From contig JBJOGW010000010.1 in NCBI GenBank assembly GCA_046048055.1, positions 1 to 25,561 of the forward strand: a stretch of DNA of 25,561 nucleotides, read 5' to 3'. This document shows positions 15,477 through 22,450 of this stretch, piece after piece. The notes beneath the pieces were generated by a model. It made no database searches. It saw nothing but the letters and a program-made list of their open reading frames with translations, and had not been told where the DNA came from. The stretch is from SYAC01 sp046048055 (lineage in GTDB: Bacteria > Planctomycetota > Phycisphaerae > Phycisphaerales > SM1A02). Both the position numbers and the translations under genes were made by a program. Position 1 is the first letter of the stretch; each line of letters begins with the position of its first letter.

Positions 15477-16781
15477 ATGACGCCCGCCACCGCTGCACAG
15501 TCGGACACGGCCCTGGACGCCCTCTCTCGCGGCATGCTGGATCTGCTCCGCCGGGCGGATCCCGACGCCGAGCGCATCCTGGCGGCCGAGGCCGATCGCC
15601 AGGCCACCACGCTGGAACTGATCGCCAGCGAGAACCATGTCAGCGCCGCCGTCATGCACGTGGTCGGCAGCTGGATGACCAACAAGTACGCCGAGGGCTA
15701 CCCGGGCAAGCGGTACTACGGGGGCTGCCAGTTCCACGACCAGATCGAGAACCTGGCCCGGGACCGCGCCAAGCGGCTGTTTGGCTGCCGCTTTGCCAAC
15801 GTGCAGCCGCACTGCGGTGCCAACGCCAACATCGCCGCCTTCATGGCCCTGATGAACCCTGGCGACCGCGTGCTCAGCCTGCCCATCAAGAGCGGGGGGC
15901 ATCTCAGCCACGGTCTCAAGCCCAACTTCAGCGGCACGTTCTACGACATCGTGGAGTACGGGTTGGATCCCGCGACCGAACTGCTCGACTACGACGCCAT
16001 CGAGCGGATCGCCATGGAGTCCAGGCCGAAGCTGATCATCTGCGGCTACTCCGCCTATTCCCGCGTGATCGACTTCGCCCGCTTCCGCGCGATCGCCGAC
16101 AAGGTGGGGGCGTTCCTCATGGCCGACATCGCGCACATCGCCGGTCTGGTGGCGGCGGGGGAGCACCCCAGTCCGTTCCCGCACGCGCATGTGGTCACCA
16201 CCACCACGCACAAGACGCTGCGTGGGCCTCGCGGCGGTCTGGTGCTCAGCGACGACGAGGAGATCGCCACCAAGATCGACCGCAAGGTCTTCCCCGGCAG
16301 CCAGGGCGGGCCGCTCATGCACGTGATCGCGGGCAAGGCGGTCGCGTTTGGCGAGGCGTTGCAGCCCTCGTTCAAGACCTACAGCCGACAGGTGATCGCC
16401 AACGCCCGGGCCCTGGCTTCGGCCATGCAGGGTCATGGCTACAGGCTCTGCACCGGAGGCACGGACAATCACCTGATGCTGGTGGACCTGCGGCCGCGCG
16501 ATCCCAACCTGACCGGCGCCGATGCCGAGCGGTGGCTCGAGACCGCCGGCATCATCGTGAACAAGAACGGCATTCCCAATGACCCTCGGCCGCCCATGCA
16601 GACCAGCGGCCTGCGGCTGGGCACCCCGGCCCTGACCACCCGAGGTCTGAAGGAGACCGAGATGCGGCAGGTTGCGGCGTGGCTGGATCGGGTGATGATC
16701 TCCAAGGGCGACCCCGGCGTGTCTGCCGCGGTTCGCGACGAGATCCGCGATTTCTGCGGCCGTTTCCCGTTGCCGCACTGA
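15477..16781 (+). CDS. glyA: Serine hydroxymethyltransferase
   Basis: GlyA interconverts serine and glycine while loading a one-carbon unit onto tetrahydrofolate, with pyridoxal phosphate, in the cytoplasm. The 434-residue length is normal. LELIASENHVS (47-57), TNKYAEGYPGKRYYGGC (68-84), HLSHG, the ADIAHIAGLVAAGEHPSPFP active-site stretch and TTTTHKTLRGPRGG with PLP-lysine Lys246 are all intact, as is KVFPGSQGGPLMHVIAGKAVA. The first 25 residues are a short extension. Only 46 nt separate it from the divergent methyltransferase gene, too little for a glycine or other large riboswitch. Confidence 0.98.
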   Translation: MTPATAAQSDTALDALSRGMLDLLRRADPDAERILAAEADRQATTLELIASENHVSAAVMHVVGSWMTNKYAEGYPGKRYYGGCQFHDQIENLARDRAKRLFGCRFANVQPHCGANANIAAFMALMNPGDRVLSLPIKSGGHLSHGLKPNFSGTFYDIVEYGLDPATELLDYDAIERIAMESRPKLIICGYSAYSRVIDFARFRAIADKVGAFLMADIAHIAGLVAAGEHPSPFPHAHVVTTTTHKTLRGPRGGLVLSDDEEIATKIDRKVFPGSQGGPLMHVIAGKAVAFGEALQPSFKTYSRQVIANARALASAMQGHGYRLCTGGTDNHLMLVDLRPRDPNLTGADAERWLETAGIIVNKNGIPNDPRPPMQTSGLRLGTPALTTRGLKETEMRQVAAWLDRVMISKGDPGVSAAVRDEIRDFCGRFPLPH

Positions 16782-17112
16782 CTTTCCGAGGTTGCAGCGG
16801 GGGCCTTTATAGTCCTATAATATCAATCCGAACGACTGTTCGAAGTCCATTCGAACTTGCTCGATCGATTGGGGCCGTCGGGCCCTCACGATTCCCGGAA
16901 CAATTTGCGTTCAAGGATTGTTGCCAAGTCGCGAAGTCGTGACACCTTGCCGTTTGCGATGGCCCCAACCATCGCGTCCCGTCAGTTTCGCCGACGCTTC
17001 GTCCCCAACCCGAAGGCCGGCAATCCCAATCCCCAACCGGTGCACGCAGTGCATCACGCGAGACGAGAAAGTTTGTGGTTCTCCGTCTCGGGCAAGACAA
17101 GGAGTCTGAAAG
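16782..17112 (+). promoter_or_regulatory. 331-nt non-coding leader and promoter region of the PEP-CTERM-like gene
   Basis: No gene is visible here. It holds a perfect TATAAT -10 box (16816-16821), with a poor -35 candidate TTGCAG 18 nt upstream. A 14-nt palindrome, TTATAG-TC-CTATAA (16807-16820), overlaps the -10 box. A second inverted repeat, GTTCGAA-N5-TTCGAAC (16838-16856), starts about 10 nt after the predicted start of transcription. A stem-loop follows at 17059-17090 (7 bp CGAGACG/CGTCTCG plus 4 bp beyond a bulge) just before the Shine-Dalgarno AAGGAG (17099-17104), which is 8 nt from the ATG. This implies a leader of roughly 285 nt. No known riboswitch class is recognisable by eye. Confidence 0.6.
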
Positions 17113-17841
17113 ATGAACACTCGCTTCTCCCTCACGGCTGCGTCCGCTGTGCTGATGGTGGCCGGCACCCTGAATGCCGTTCCTGGCGTGGTCTACAACG
17201 ATGCGGTCAACGACATTGCAGGCGGCATCGCGACCGCTGGCGGCACGCTCGACATCCTCGGCATGGAGGTCTCCCACACCGCCACCGACGTGATCTTCTC
17301 GATGACCGTCAACGGCCTGGTGTCCGGCGATGGCTCGACCGACTGGGGCAAGTTCATGGTGGGCATCGCCACCGGCAACGGCCCCAGCACCACCAGCGGC
17401 AACGGCTGGGGCCGGCCGATCAACATGGACGCCCCCAACGGCGGCATGAACATCTGGCTGGGTTCGTGGGTCGATGGTGGCGGTGGCTCGGAGTTCCGCA
17501 CCTACGACGGCGCCAACTGGAACCTGTCGGGCGCCACGTACAACGGCAACTACCCCGGCTCCTATGTGTTCTCCGGCAACACCATCACGTGGACCATCTC
17601 GATGGCCGCGATGGGCGTCGGCATGGGTGACACCTTCTACTTCGATGCTTATAGCTCGGGCGGCGGTGGCGGCGACGGAGCCATCGACGCGCTGGCCAAT
17701 CCAAACGTGAGCGTGCAGGGTTGGGGTGACTCGTACACTTCCAACGTGACCAACGGCATCTTCGCGTACACCATCCCCGCCCCCGGCGCGATCGCGCTGG
17801 TTGCACTCGCCGGCGTGGCGGCTCGTCGTCGGAAGGCCTGA
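17113..17841 (+). CDS. Secreted protein with PEP-CTERM-like C-terminal sorting signal
   Basis: This 242-residue protein is exported and probably anchored or processed at the cell surface. Residues 1-22 are a signal peptide ending LNA. The C-terminus has the three parts of a PEP-CTERM-like signal: PAPGA (222-226), a short hydrophobic helix (227-236) and the basic end RRRKA. In other bacteria such tails are cut by an exosortase, in systems linked to extracellular matrix. The middle is rich in Gly, Asn, Ser, Thr and aromatic residues (for example GGGGSEFRTYDGANWNLSGATYNGN) and looks like beta structure; I recognise no catalytic domain. No exosortase gene is in the window. A strong Shine-Dalgarno, a long structured leader and a strong terminator suggest a separately controlled, well-expressed monocistronic gene. 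Confidence 0.85.
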   Translation: MNTRFSLTAASAVLMVAGTLNAVPGVVYNDAVNDIAGGIATAGGTLDILGMEVSHTATDVIFSMTVNGLVSGDGSTDWGKFMVGIATGNGPSTTSGNGWGRPINMDAPNGGMNIWLGSWVDGGGGSEFRTYDGANWNLSGATYNGNYPGSYVFSGNTITWTISMAAMGVGMGDTFYFDAYSSGGGGGDGAIDALANPNVSVQGWGDSYTSNVTNGIFAYTIPAPGAIALVALAGVAARRRKA

Positions 17842-17868
17842 GGCCTGATTCCCTGACCTTGTCTTGCT

Positions 17869-17902
17869 CCCCGATGCGGGCCTGCCCCGCATCGGGGTTT
17901 TT
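17869..17902 (+). terminator. Rho-independent terminator of the PEP-CTERM-like gene
   Basis: A 12-bp perfect stem (CCCCGATGCGGG with CCCGCATCGGGG) around a 5-nt loop is followed by TTTTTCTTT. It starts 27 nt after the stop codon and is the best-formed intrinsic terminator in the window. Confidence 0.93.
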
Positions 17903-17943
17903 CTTTGCCCGGCGCCCGCTGGTGCCGATGCAAGCCCCACGCC

Positions 17944-19896
17944 ATGAGCCCGCCTGAGCCCGCCGCCACCCCCGACGATCGCCTGCCGCCCTGGAAACGG
18001 CGGCTCTTCATCGCCATCTCCCTCTGCCTGCCGCTGGTTCTGCTGGGGCTGCTCGAGGTGGGTCTGCGCCTGTTCGGCTGGGGCGGCTACCCGGACTTCA
18101 TCCGTCCGGTGGGGCGACTGCCCGACGGCTCGCAACTGTGCCTGGTGGAGTACGGCGCCTTCAAGCCCTACTTCTTCGCCAACCCCACCCGGCCCGGCTA
18201 CACCGAGGCAAGCACCTTCGTGATGCCCAAGCCGCCGGGCACGGTGCGCATCTTTCTGGTGGGCGAGTCCGCGGCCAAGGGCTATCCGCAGCCGTCCAAC
18301 CTGGCCATGAGCTCGTTCCTGCAGGCCATGCTGCAGGACGCGTGGTCCGATCGCCGCGTGGAGGTGATCAACCTGGGCACCACCGCGGTGGCCAGCTTTC
18401 CGCTGATTTACCAGGTGCGGCAGGCGCTGCAGTACCAGCCGGATCTGATGGTGTTCTACGTGGGCAACAACGAGTTCTTCGGTGCCTACGGCGTGGCGTC
18501 GATCAACGCGTCAGGCGGGCTGCCGCCCGCAGCGCTGCCGCTGATGCGGGCGGTGCGTGGCCTGGCCACGGTGCAGGCGGTGGAGGGCGTGCTGCGAAGC
18601 GGCGCCGACGCCGATCGCACGCTCATGGAGCAGATGATCGGCCAGACCTTCATTCCCGCGGACGCGCCTTTGCGAGAGGCCGCAGCGAAGAACCTGCGGC
18701 TGCACCTGGGCCAGATGCTGACGGACACCAGGGCCGCGGGCGTGCCAGCCATCGTGTGCACCACGGCCAGCAACGAGGCCGGCATGGGGCCGCTGGGCGA
18801 GGAGGACACCCGCGGGCCCGGCGCCCTGGCCGAGTTTCGCCGGGGTGAGGCGTTGGCCAAGGCCGGCGACCGTCAAGGCGCCCGCGAGGCCTTCCTGAAG
18901 GCCCGTGACCTGGACACCATGCCGTGGCGGCCCACCAGCCAGACCGAGCAGGCCATCCGGGACGCGGCCGCGGAGCATGGGGCCGTGCTGTGCGACGTGG
19001 CGGAGCGCTTTCGCGAGATCAGCGAGCAGGGGGCTACGGGGTGGAAGCTGCTCGATGACCATGTGCACCCGTCGCTCGAGGGGCAGGCGGAGGTGGCCCG
19101 CAGCGTGGTGCGGTGCATGGCGTCGCTTCCGTCACCGCTGGGCGTGTCGGCATCGGAGGCGGAGTCGCTGCCCTCGGCCCAGGACTACGCCGCGCGCCTT
19201 GGCAGCAATCCCTGGGACGACTTCCGCGTGGCCCACACCATCCGAACGCTGCTGGGCGTGCCCTTCATGCGGCGGAACAATCCGGAGGCTCTCGCCAGGG
19301 CCGAGGCGGTATGCCGGGCCTTCGAGGCGGCGCAGCCCGCGTCGACACGCGCGGTGCTGGAGGAGTGGAAGACCGCGCGCCCGCATGCCGGCGGCATGAG
19401 GCCGCTCACGGGCATGGTGGCCCGCGTGCTGCTTAGCGAGCAGCGGCCGCAGGATGCCGAGTCGCTCTACCGCATCGCGCAGCGTCAGGTGCCCGAGTAC
19501 ACCTCATGGTGGCTGGAGTACGTGTACTTCACGCTGGCATGTCAGGAGCGGCGGCAGGGCACGCTGGACGAGGCGGGACGGGCCGCCGCCGCGGCCGCGA
19601 TCGCGCAGGGCCGCTTCCTGCTGGCGCATGGCAACTCCGAGAGCGGGCTGACCGAGCGCTACATCGGCCGGCTGCACCAGCTGCGGGGCGAGTGGGCCGA
19701 GGCCATTCCGCCCCTGCTGGCCGCCCGGCCCCGGATGAACGCCGAAGACCTGGTGGCGTGCGACCAGGCGCTGTGCATGTCGTACCGGAACACCGGCAAC
19801 CGGGCCGCCGCGGTGGCGCTGTGCGACGAGGGCATCCGCAACGCGGGCCGCTTCGCCGGGGTCTATCGGCAGATGCGGGCGCAGCTGGGGCCCTGA
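17944..19896 (+). CDS. Membrane-anchored SGNH-type hydrolase with inserted TPR-like segment and helical C-terminal half
   Basis: This 650-residue protein has an N-terminal membrane anchor (about 19-44, LFIAISLCLPLVLLGLLEVGL) and a hydrolase domain to about residue 390. The GDS-like nucleophile block is VGESAAKGYP (Ser109), NLGTTAVASFP stands in for the Gly block, GNNEFFGAYG (174-183) is the Asn block, and DDHVHPS supplies Asp372 and His375. These fit an SGNH/GDSL esterase or acetylesterase facing the periplasm. Inside the domain, residues about 296-325 look like one TPR unit (FRRGEALAKAGDRQGAREAFLKARDLD). Residues about 400-650 are helical with further TPR-like repeats. The substrate is unknown; deacylation of surface glycans is a guess. 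The gene converges on the desaturase with a 4-nt gap and no terminator between. Confidence 0.8.
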   Translation: MSPPEPAATPDDRLPPWKRRLFIAISLCLPLVLLGLLEVGLRLFGWGGYPDFIRPVGRLPDGSQLCLVEYGAFKPYFFANPTRPGYTEASTFVMPKPPGTVRIFLVGESAAKGYPQPSNLAMSSFLQAMLQDAWSDRRVEVINLGTTAVASFPLIYQVRQALQYQPDLMVFYVGNNEFFGAYGVASINASGGLPPAALPLMRAVRGLATVQAVEGVLRSGADADRTLMEQMIGQTFIPADAPLREAAAKNLRLHLGQMLTDTRAAGVPAIVCTTASNEAGMGPLGEEDTRGPGALAEFRRGEALAKAGDRQGAREAFLKARDLDTMPWRPTSQTEQAIRDAAAEHGAVLCDVAERFREISEQGATGWKLLDDHVHPSLEGQAEVARSVVRCMASLPSPLGVSASEAESLPSAQDYAARLGSNPWDDFRVAHTIRTLLGVPFMRRNNPEALARAEAVCRAFEAAQPASTRAVLEEWKTARPHAGGMRPLTGMVARVLLSEQRPQDAESLYRIAQRQVPEYTSWWLEYVYFTLACQERRQGTLDEAGRAAAAAAIAQGRFLLAHGNSESGLTERYIGRLHQLRGEWAEAIPPLLAARPRMNAEDLVACDQALCMSYRNTGNRAAAVALCDEGIRNAGRFAGVYRQMRAQLGP

Positions 19897-19900
19897 CGGC

Positions 19901-20815
19901 TCACTTGCGCTTGGCGGCCAGACGGTGGGGGGGTGGCACGCGCACGCGCCACACCAGGCCCAGCCGTTCCATGCACCGGATGAGCACCCAGCTCAGGTCG
20001 AACTGCCACCACTGCAGGCCGTGCCGCGCGCTGGTGGGAAAGGCGTGGTGATTGTTGTGCCAGCCCTCGCCGAACCCCAGCAGTCCCATCACGGCGTTGT
20101 TTCGGCTCTCGTCTCCGCTGTCGTAGGTCTGCTGACCCCAGACATGGCAGATGCTGTTGATGCTCCACGTGACGTGGTGCAGCAGCATGATCCGCGTGAC
20201 GCCACCCCACAGGAACCCGAGCAAGGCTCCCTTGGGGCCACCCACCAGCCAGCCCAGGCCGGCCGGGATGGCCAGACCAAGCACCACCCACAGCGGAAAC
20301 AGCCGGCTGATCAAACGCAGCATGGGATCAGCCGCCAGATCCGGTGCGTAGCGAGGCACGTCGGCACGGTGGTCGGCAAGCAGCCAGCCGATGTGGGCGT
20401 GCAGGAAGCACTTCACGCGAGCCCAGTACGAGGCGTTTGAGGGCAAGCCGGCATGCGGCGAGTGCGGGTCGTGTTCGCAGTCGGAGTGCTGGTGATGGCG
20501 CCGATGCGTGGCCACCCACCAGAGCAGCGGTCCCTGCACGGCGGTGCCGGCCATCACGCCCAGCACGGCCTGCACCGGGCGTGAGGCCTCGTAACTTCGG
20601 TGGGTGAAGAGACGGTGGTAGCCCAGCGTGACGCCCAGACCGCTGAAGAAGTACATGGCGATCACGATCCCCAGTTGCCACCAGTCGAACGCCGTCCCCC
20701 AGGCCAGCACGGCGCCGGTGACCAGAGCCACCGGGGGCAGGATCACGGCGACCAGGATGGAGTTGCGGGTTGTGTTGCTGGCAGCCTCGCGCGGATGCGA
20801 GGTTTCGGTGGGCAT
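19901..20815 (-). CDS. Membrane acyl desaturase, delta-9 type
   Basis: This 304-residue integral-membrane di-iron enzyme inserts a cis double bond into saturated acyl-CoA or acyl-lipid chains, tuning membrane fluidity. The three histidine boxes are complete: HRLFTH (67-72), HRRHH (104-108) and HNNHH (253-257). GVTLGYHRLFTHRSYEA and GEGWHNNHHAFPTSARHG are typical of the stearoyl-CoA desaturase group, with four hydrophobic helices around about 20-62 and 168-215. The start is not certain. AAGGAG (20835-20840) is 4 nt before an in-frame TTG at 20830 and 19 nt before the ATG at 20815, so the TTG start, which adds five residues, may be the real one. The 230-nt upstream region includes the large palindrome. 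Confidence 0.93.
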   Translation of the reverse strand: MPTETSHPREAASNTTRNSILVAVILPPVALVTGAVLAWGTAFDWWQLGIVIAMYFFSGLGVTLGYHRLFTHRSYEASRPVQAVLGVMAGTAVQGPLLWWVATHRRHHQHSDCEHDPHSPHAGLPSNASYWARVKCFLHAHIGWLLADHRADVPRYAPDLAADPMLRLISRLFPLWVVLGLAIPAGLGWLVGGPKGALLGFLWGGVTRIMLLHHVTWSINSICHVWGQQTYDSGDESRNNAVMGLLGFGEGWHNNHHAFPTSARHGLQWWQFDLSWVLIRCMERLGLVWRVRVPPPHRLAAKRK

Positions 20816-20834
20816 GGGTAAGGTGGTCAAGCTT

Positions 20835-20840
20835 CTCCTT
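20835..20840 (-). promoter_or_regulatory. Shine-Dalgarno bearing on the desaturase start
   Basis: AAGGAG on the minus strand. It is 4 nt from an in-frame TTG (20828-20830) and 19 nt from the ATG at 20815. The spacing favours the TTG. Confidence 0.5.
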
Positions 20841-20923
20841 CGCGGTGGCGATGCCCGCGTCGCTCGTTGCCAAGAGAACGAGCGGTGGCCACGCGGCCAG
20901 CGAAGCGTCTCCGAACTATGGTC

Positions 20924-20929
20924 ACTGTA
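20924..20929 (-). promoter_or_regulatory. Possible -10 box upstream of the desaturase
   Basis: TACAGT on the minus strand, inside GCTACAGT, the same octamer as in front of the tolC-like gene. It lies between the large palindrome and the desaturase and would give a leader of about 100 nt. No -35 box is evident. Confidence 0.3.
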
Positions 20930-20943
20930 GCAGCGGGTGACTC

Positions 20944-21038
20944 GCCCGGTCCCATAGTAGGGACGGGTCTGCAAAACGGACCTTGCGGTAATACCGCAAG
21001 GTCCGTTTTGCAGACCCGTCCCTACTATGGGACCGGGC
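20944..21038. repeat. Perfect inverted repeat, two 47-nt arms around one base
   Basis: Positions 20944-20990 are the exact reverse complement of 20992-21038, with a single A at 20991 between them. Each arm can also fold alone: GTCCC/GGGAC around ATAGTA, and GGTCTG/CGGACC around CAAAA (with one G-U pair). The centre, CTTGCGGTA/TACCGCAAG, is a 9-bp stem. Each arm carries GTAG (left) or CTAC (right). It lies 8 nt beyond the prfA stop and upstream of the desaturase. It has no U-tract, so it is not a standard terminator, although it would form a very strong RNA hairpin. It resembles a paired REP/BIME or a small non-autonomous palindromic element. Confidence 0.9.
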
Positions 21039-21046
21039 AGGCGTGA

Positions 21047-22123
21047 TCAGAGCCGTTCAAGCCGCTCCGTCACATCCCGGTTCTCGAGCGACTCGCACAG
21101 CTCGTCGATCTCGCCTGCCAGCAGCTTCTGCAGGTTGAACGAGCGCTCCACGCGGTGGTCCACCGCCACGTTCTCCTTCCAGCGGTAGGTGCGAATCTTC
21201 TCGGCCCGCTCGCCACCGCCGATCATGCTGCGTCGCTGCTCGCCGCGCTTGGCGGCGGCCTCGGCCAGCCGGCGCTCGTGCACGCGGGCCCGCAGCAGCC
21301 GCCACGCCTTCTCCCGATTCTGCAGCTGGCTTCGTGTCTCCTGCATGCGCACCTCGATGCCGGTGGGCTGATGGATCAGGTGCACGGCCGTGGCCACCTT
21401 GTTCACGTTCTGTCCGCCGGGACCCTGCGAGGTGGTCAGGATCTCGCGTACCTCGGCCGGATCGACCTCGCTTTCCACGTTCTCCGGCTCGCTCAGCACC
21501 GCCACGGTGGCCGTGCTGGTGTGCACCCGGCCGGCGGCCTCGGTCGCGGGCACGCGCTTCACCTGGTGCACGCCGCCCTCGTAGCCCAGCCGCCGCCAGC
21601 AGCCATCGCCCTCGATGCGGAGGATGGCGTGCGTGACGCCACCGGCGTCGCCCGGCTTGAGTTCCATCTCCTCGAAGCGCCAGCCATGCCGATCGGCCGC
21701 GCGCCGGTACATCTGCAGCAGGTCGCCCGCCCACAGGGCCGCCTCGAGCCCGCCCACGCCGCTGCGAATCTCCAGGATCAGGCTTCCCACCGCGTGGTCG
21801 TCGGCCATGACCAGCCTGCGAACCATCGCATCCAGCGCCCTGCCTGCCCGCTGCTGCAGGTCCGGCAGTTCGGCCTGCGCCATCGCTGCAAGCTCGGCAT
21901 CGCCGCCAGCGGCCAGTTCCTCCGCATCACGTCGCTCCCGCTCCAGACGCCTCCAGGCGCGAAGGCCGCTCACAAGCGGGTCCGCGGCCGCCCGACGCAT
22001 GGCGATCGCACGGGCTCGTCGATGATCGGTGGCCACGGCCGGATCGGCCAGCGCGGCCCCGTCATCCTCGAAGGCCTTCTCGATGGCGTCGAGCTTGGCA
22101 AGCAGGGTGGGCGTGATGTCCAT
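21047..22123 (-). CDS. prfA: Peptide chain release factor 1
   Basis: RF1 recognises UAA and UAG in the ribosomal A site and triggers release of the finished protein. The 358-residue length equals the usual RF1. The codon-reading tripeptide Pro-Ala-Thr is at 192-194 (KRVPATEAAGRVHTSTATVAV), which marks RF1 rather than RF2 (SPF). The catalytic GGQ is at 236-238 in GPGGQNVNK. RSMIGGGERAEKIRTYRWKEN is the family's C-terminal block. Two local variants are EIRSGVGGLEAAL, where most RF1 proteins have 'GTGGDEAAL', and TSQGPGGQ in place of 'SSGAGGQ'. The gene follows rpmE with a terminator-like hairpin between. The common third partner, prmC, which methylates the GGQ glutamine, is absent from the position after prfA, where the palindrome and desaturase lie. 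Confidence 0.95.
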   Translation of the reverse strand: MDITPTLLAKLDAIEKAFEDDGAALADPAVATDHRRARAIAMRRAAADPLVSGLRAWRRLERERRDAEELAAGGDAELAAMAQAELPDLQQRAGRALDAMVRRLVMADDHAVGSLILEIRSGVGGLEAALWAGDLLQMYRRAADRHGWRFEEMELKPGDAGGVTHAILRIEGDGCWRRLGYEGGVHQVKRVPATEAAGRVHTSTATVAVLSEPENVESEVDPAEVREILTTSQGPGGQNVNKVATAVHLIHQPTGIEVRMQETRSQLQNREKAWRLLRARVHERRLAEAAAKRGEQRRSMIGGGERAEKIRTYRWKENVAVDHRVERSFNLQKLLAGEIDELCESLENRDVTERLERL

Positions 22124-22151
22124 GGTGGTCGGGATGAGGCGAAAAGAAACA

Positions 22152-22173
22152 GCCGCGCCGATCAAGGCGCGGC
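22152..22173 (-). terminator. Terminator-like hairpin between rpmE and prfA
   Basis: An 8-bp perfect stem (GCCGCGCC / GGCGCGGC) with a 6-nt loop. On the minus strand it is followed by TGTTTCTTTTCG, a broken U-tract. It lies 22 nt after the rpmE stop and may partly uncouple rpmE from prfA expression. Confidence 0.65.
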
Positions 22174-22195
22174 CGTCGAACAGTCAACGGGATGG

Positions 22196-22450
22196 CTACT
22201 GGGCGTCCGAGGGCTTGCCCTTGCCGCCCTTGGCGTCCTTCTTGAAATAGCCGCCGGCGAACTTCTTCTGGAATCGCTCCACGCGGCCAAGCGTGTCCAC
22301 GAAGGTCTTCTGGCCCGTGAAGAACGGGTGCGAACCCGACCAGATCTCCACGTTCAGTTCGGGCACGGTGGCACCGACCGTCATCACGGTCTGGCCGCGA
22401 AAGTTCACCTTGCAGTCGGGATACCACTTGGGATGGATGTCGTTCTTCAT
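22196..22450 (-). CDS. rpmE: Large-subunit ribosomal protein bL31, zinc-free form
   Basis: bL31 bridges the two ribosomal subunits at the central protuberance. The 84 residues begin MKNDIHPKWYPDCKV, with the family's SHPFFTGQKTFVDTLGRVERFQKKF in the second half. Zinc-binding L31 has four cysteines (CxC near residue 16 and CxxC before HPFFTG). Here only Cys13 remains and HPFFTG is preceded by Ser-Gly-Ser, so it is a cysteine-less (C-) form that should not need zinc. A Lys/Gly-rich tail (KKDAKGGKGKPSDAQ) is added. A TATACT -10 box lies 27 nt upstream. It precedes prfA, a common gene order. Confidence 0.93.
   Translation of the reverse strand: MKNDIHPKWYPDCKVNFRGQTVMTVGATVPELNVEIWSGSHPFFTGQKTFVDTLGRVERFQKKFAGGYFKKDAKGGKGKPSDAQ

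Noticed and set aside
20944..21038. The large palindrome as a simple intrinsic terminator of prfA
   Set aside because: No U-tract follows on either strand, and the stem is several times longer than terminators need. It may still affect transcript ends, so it is reported as a repeat.
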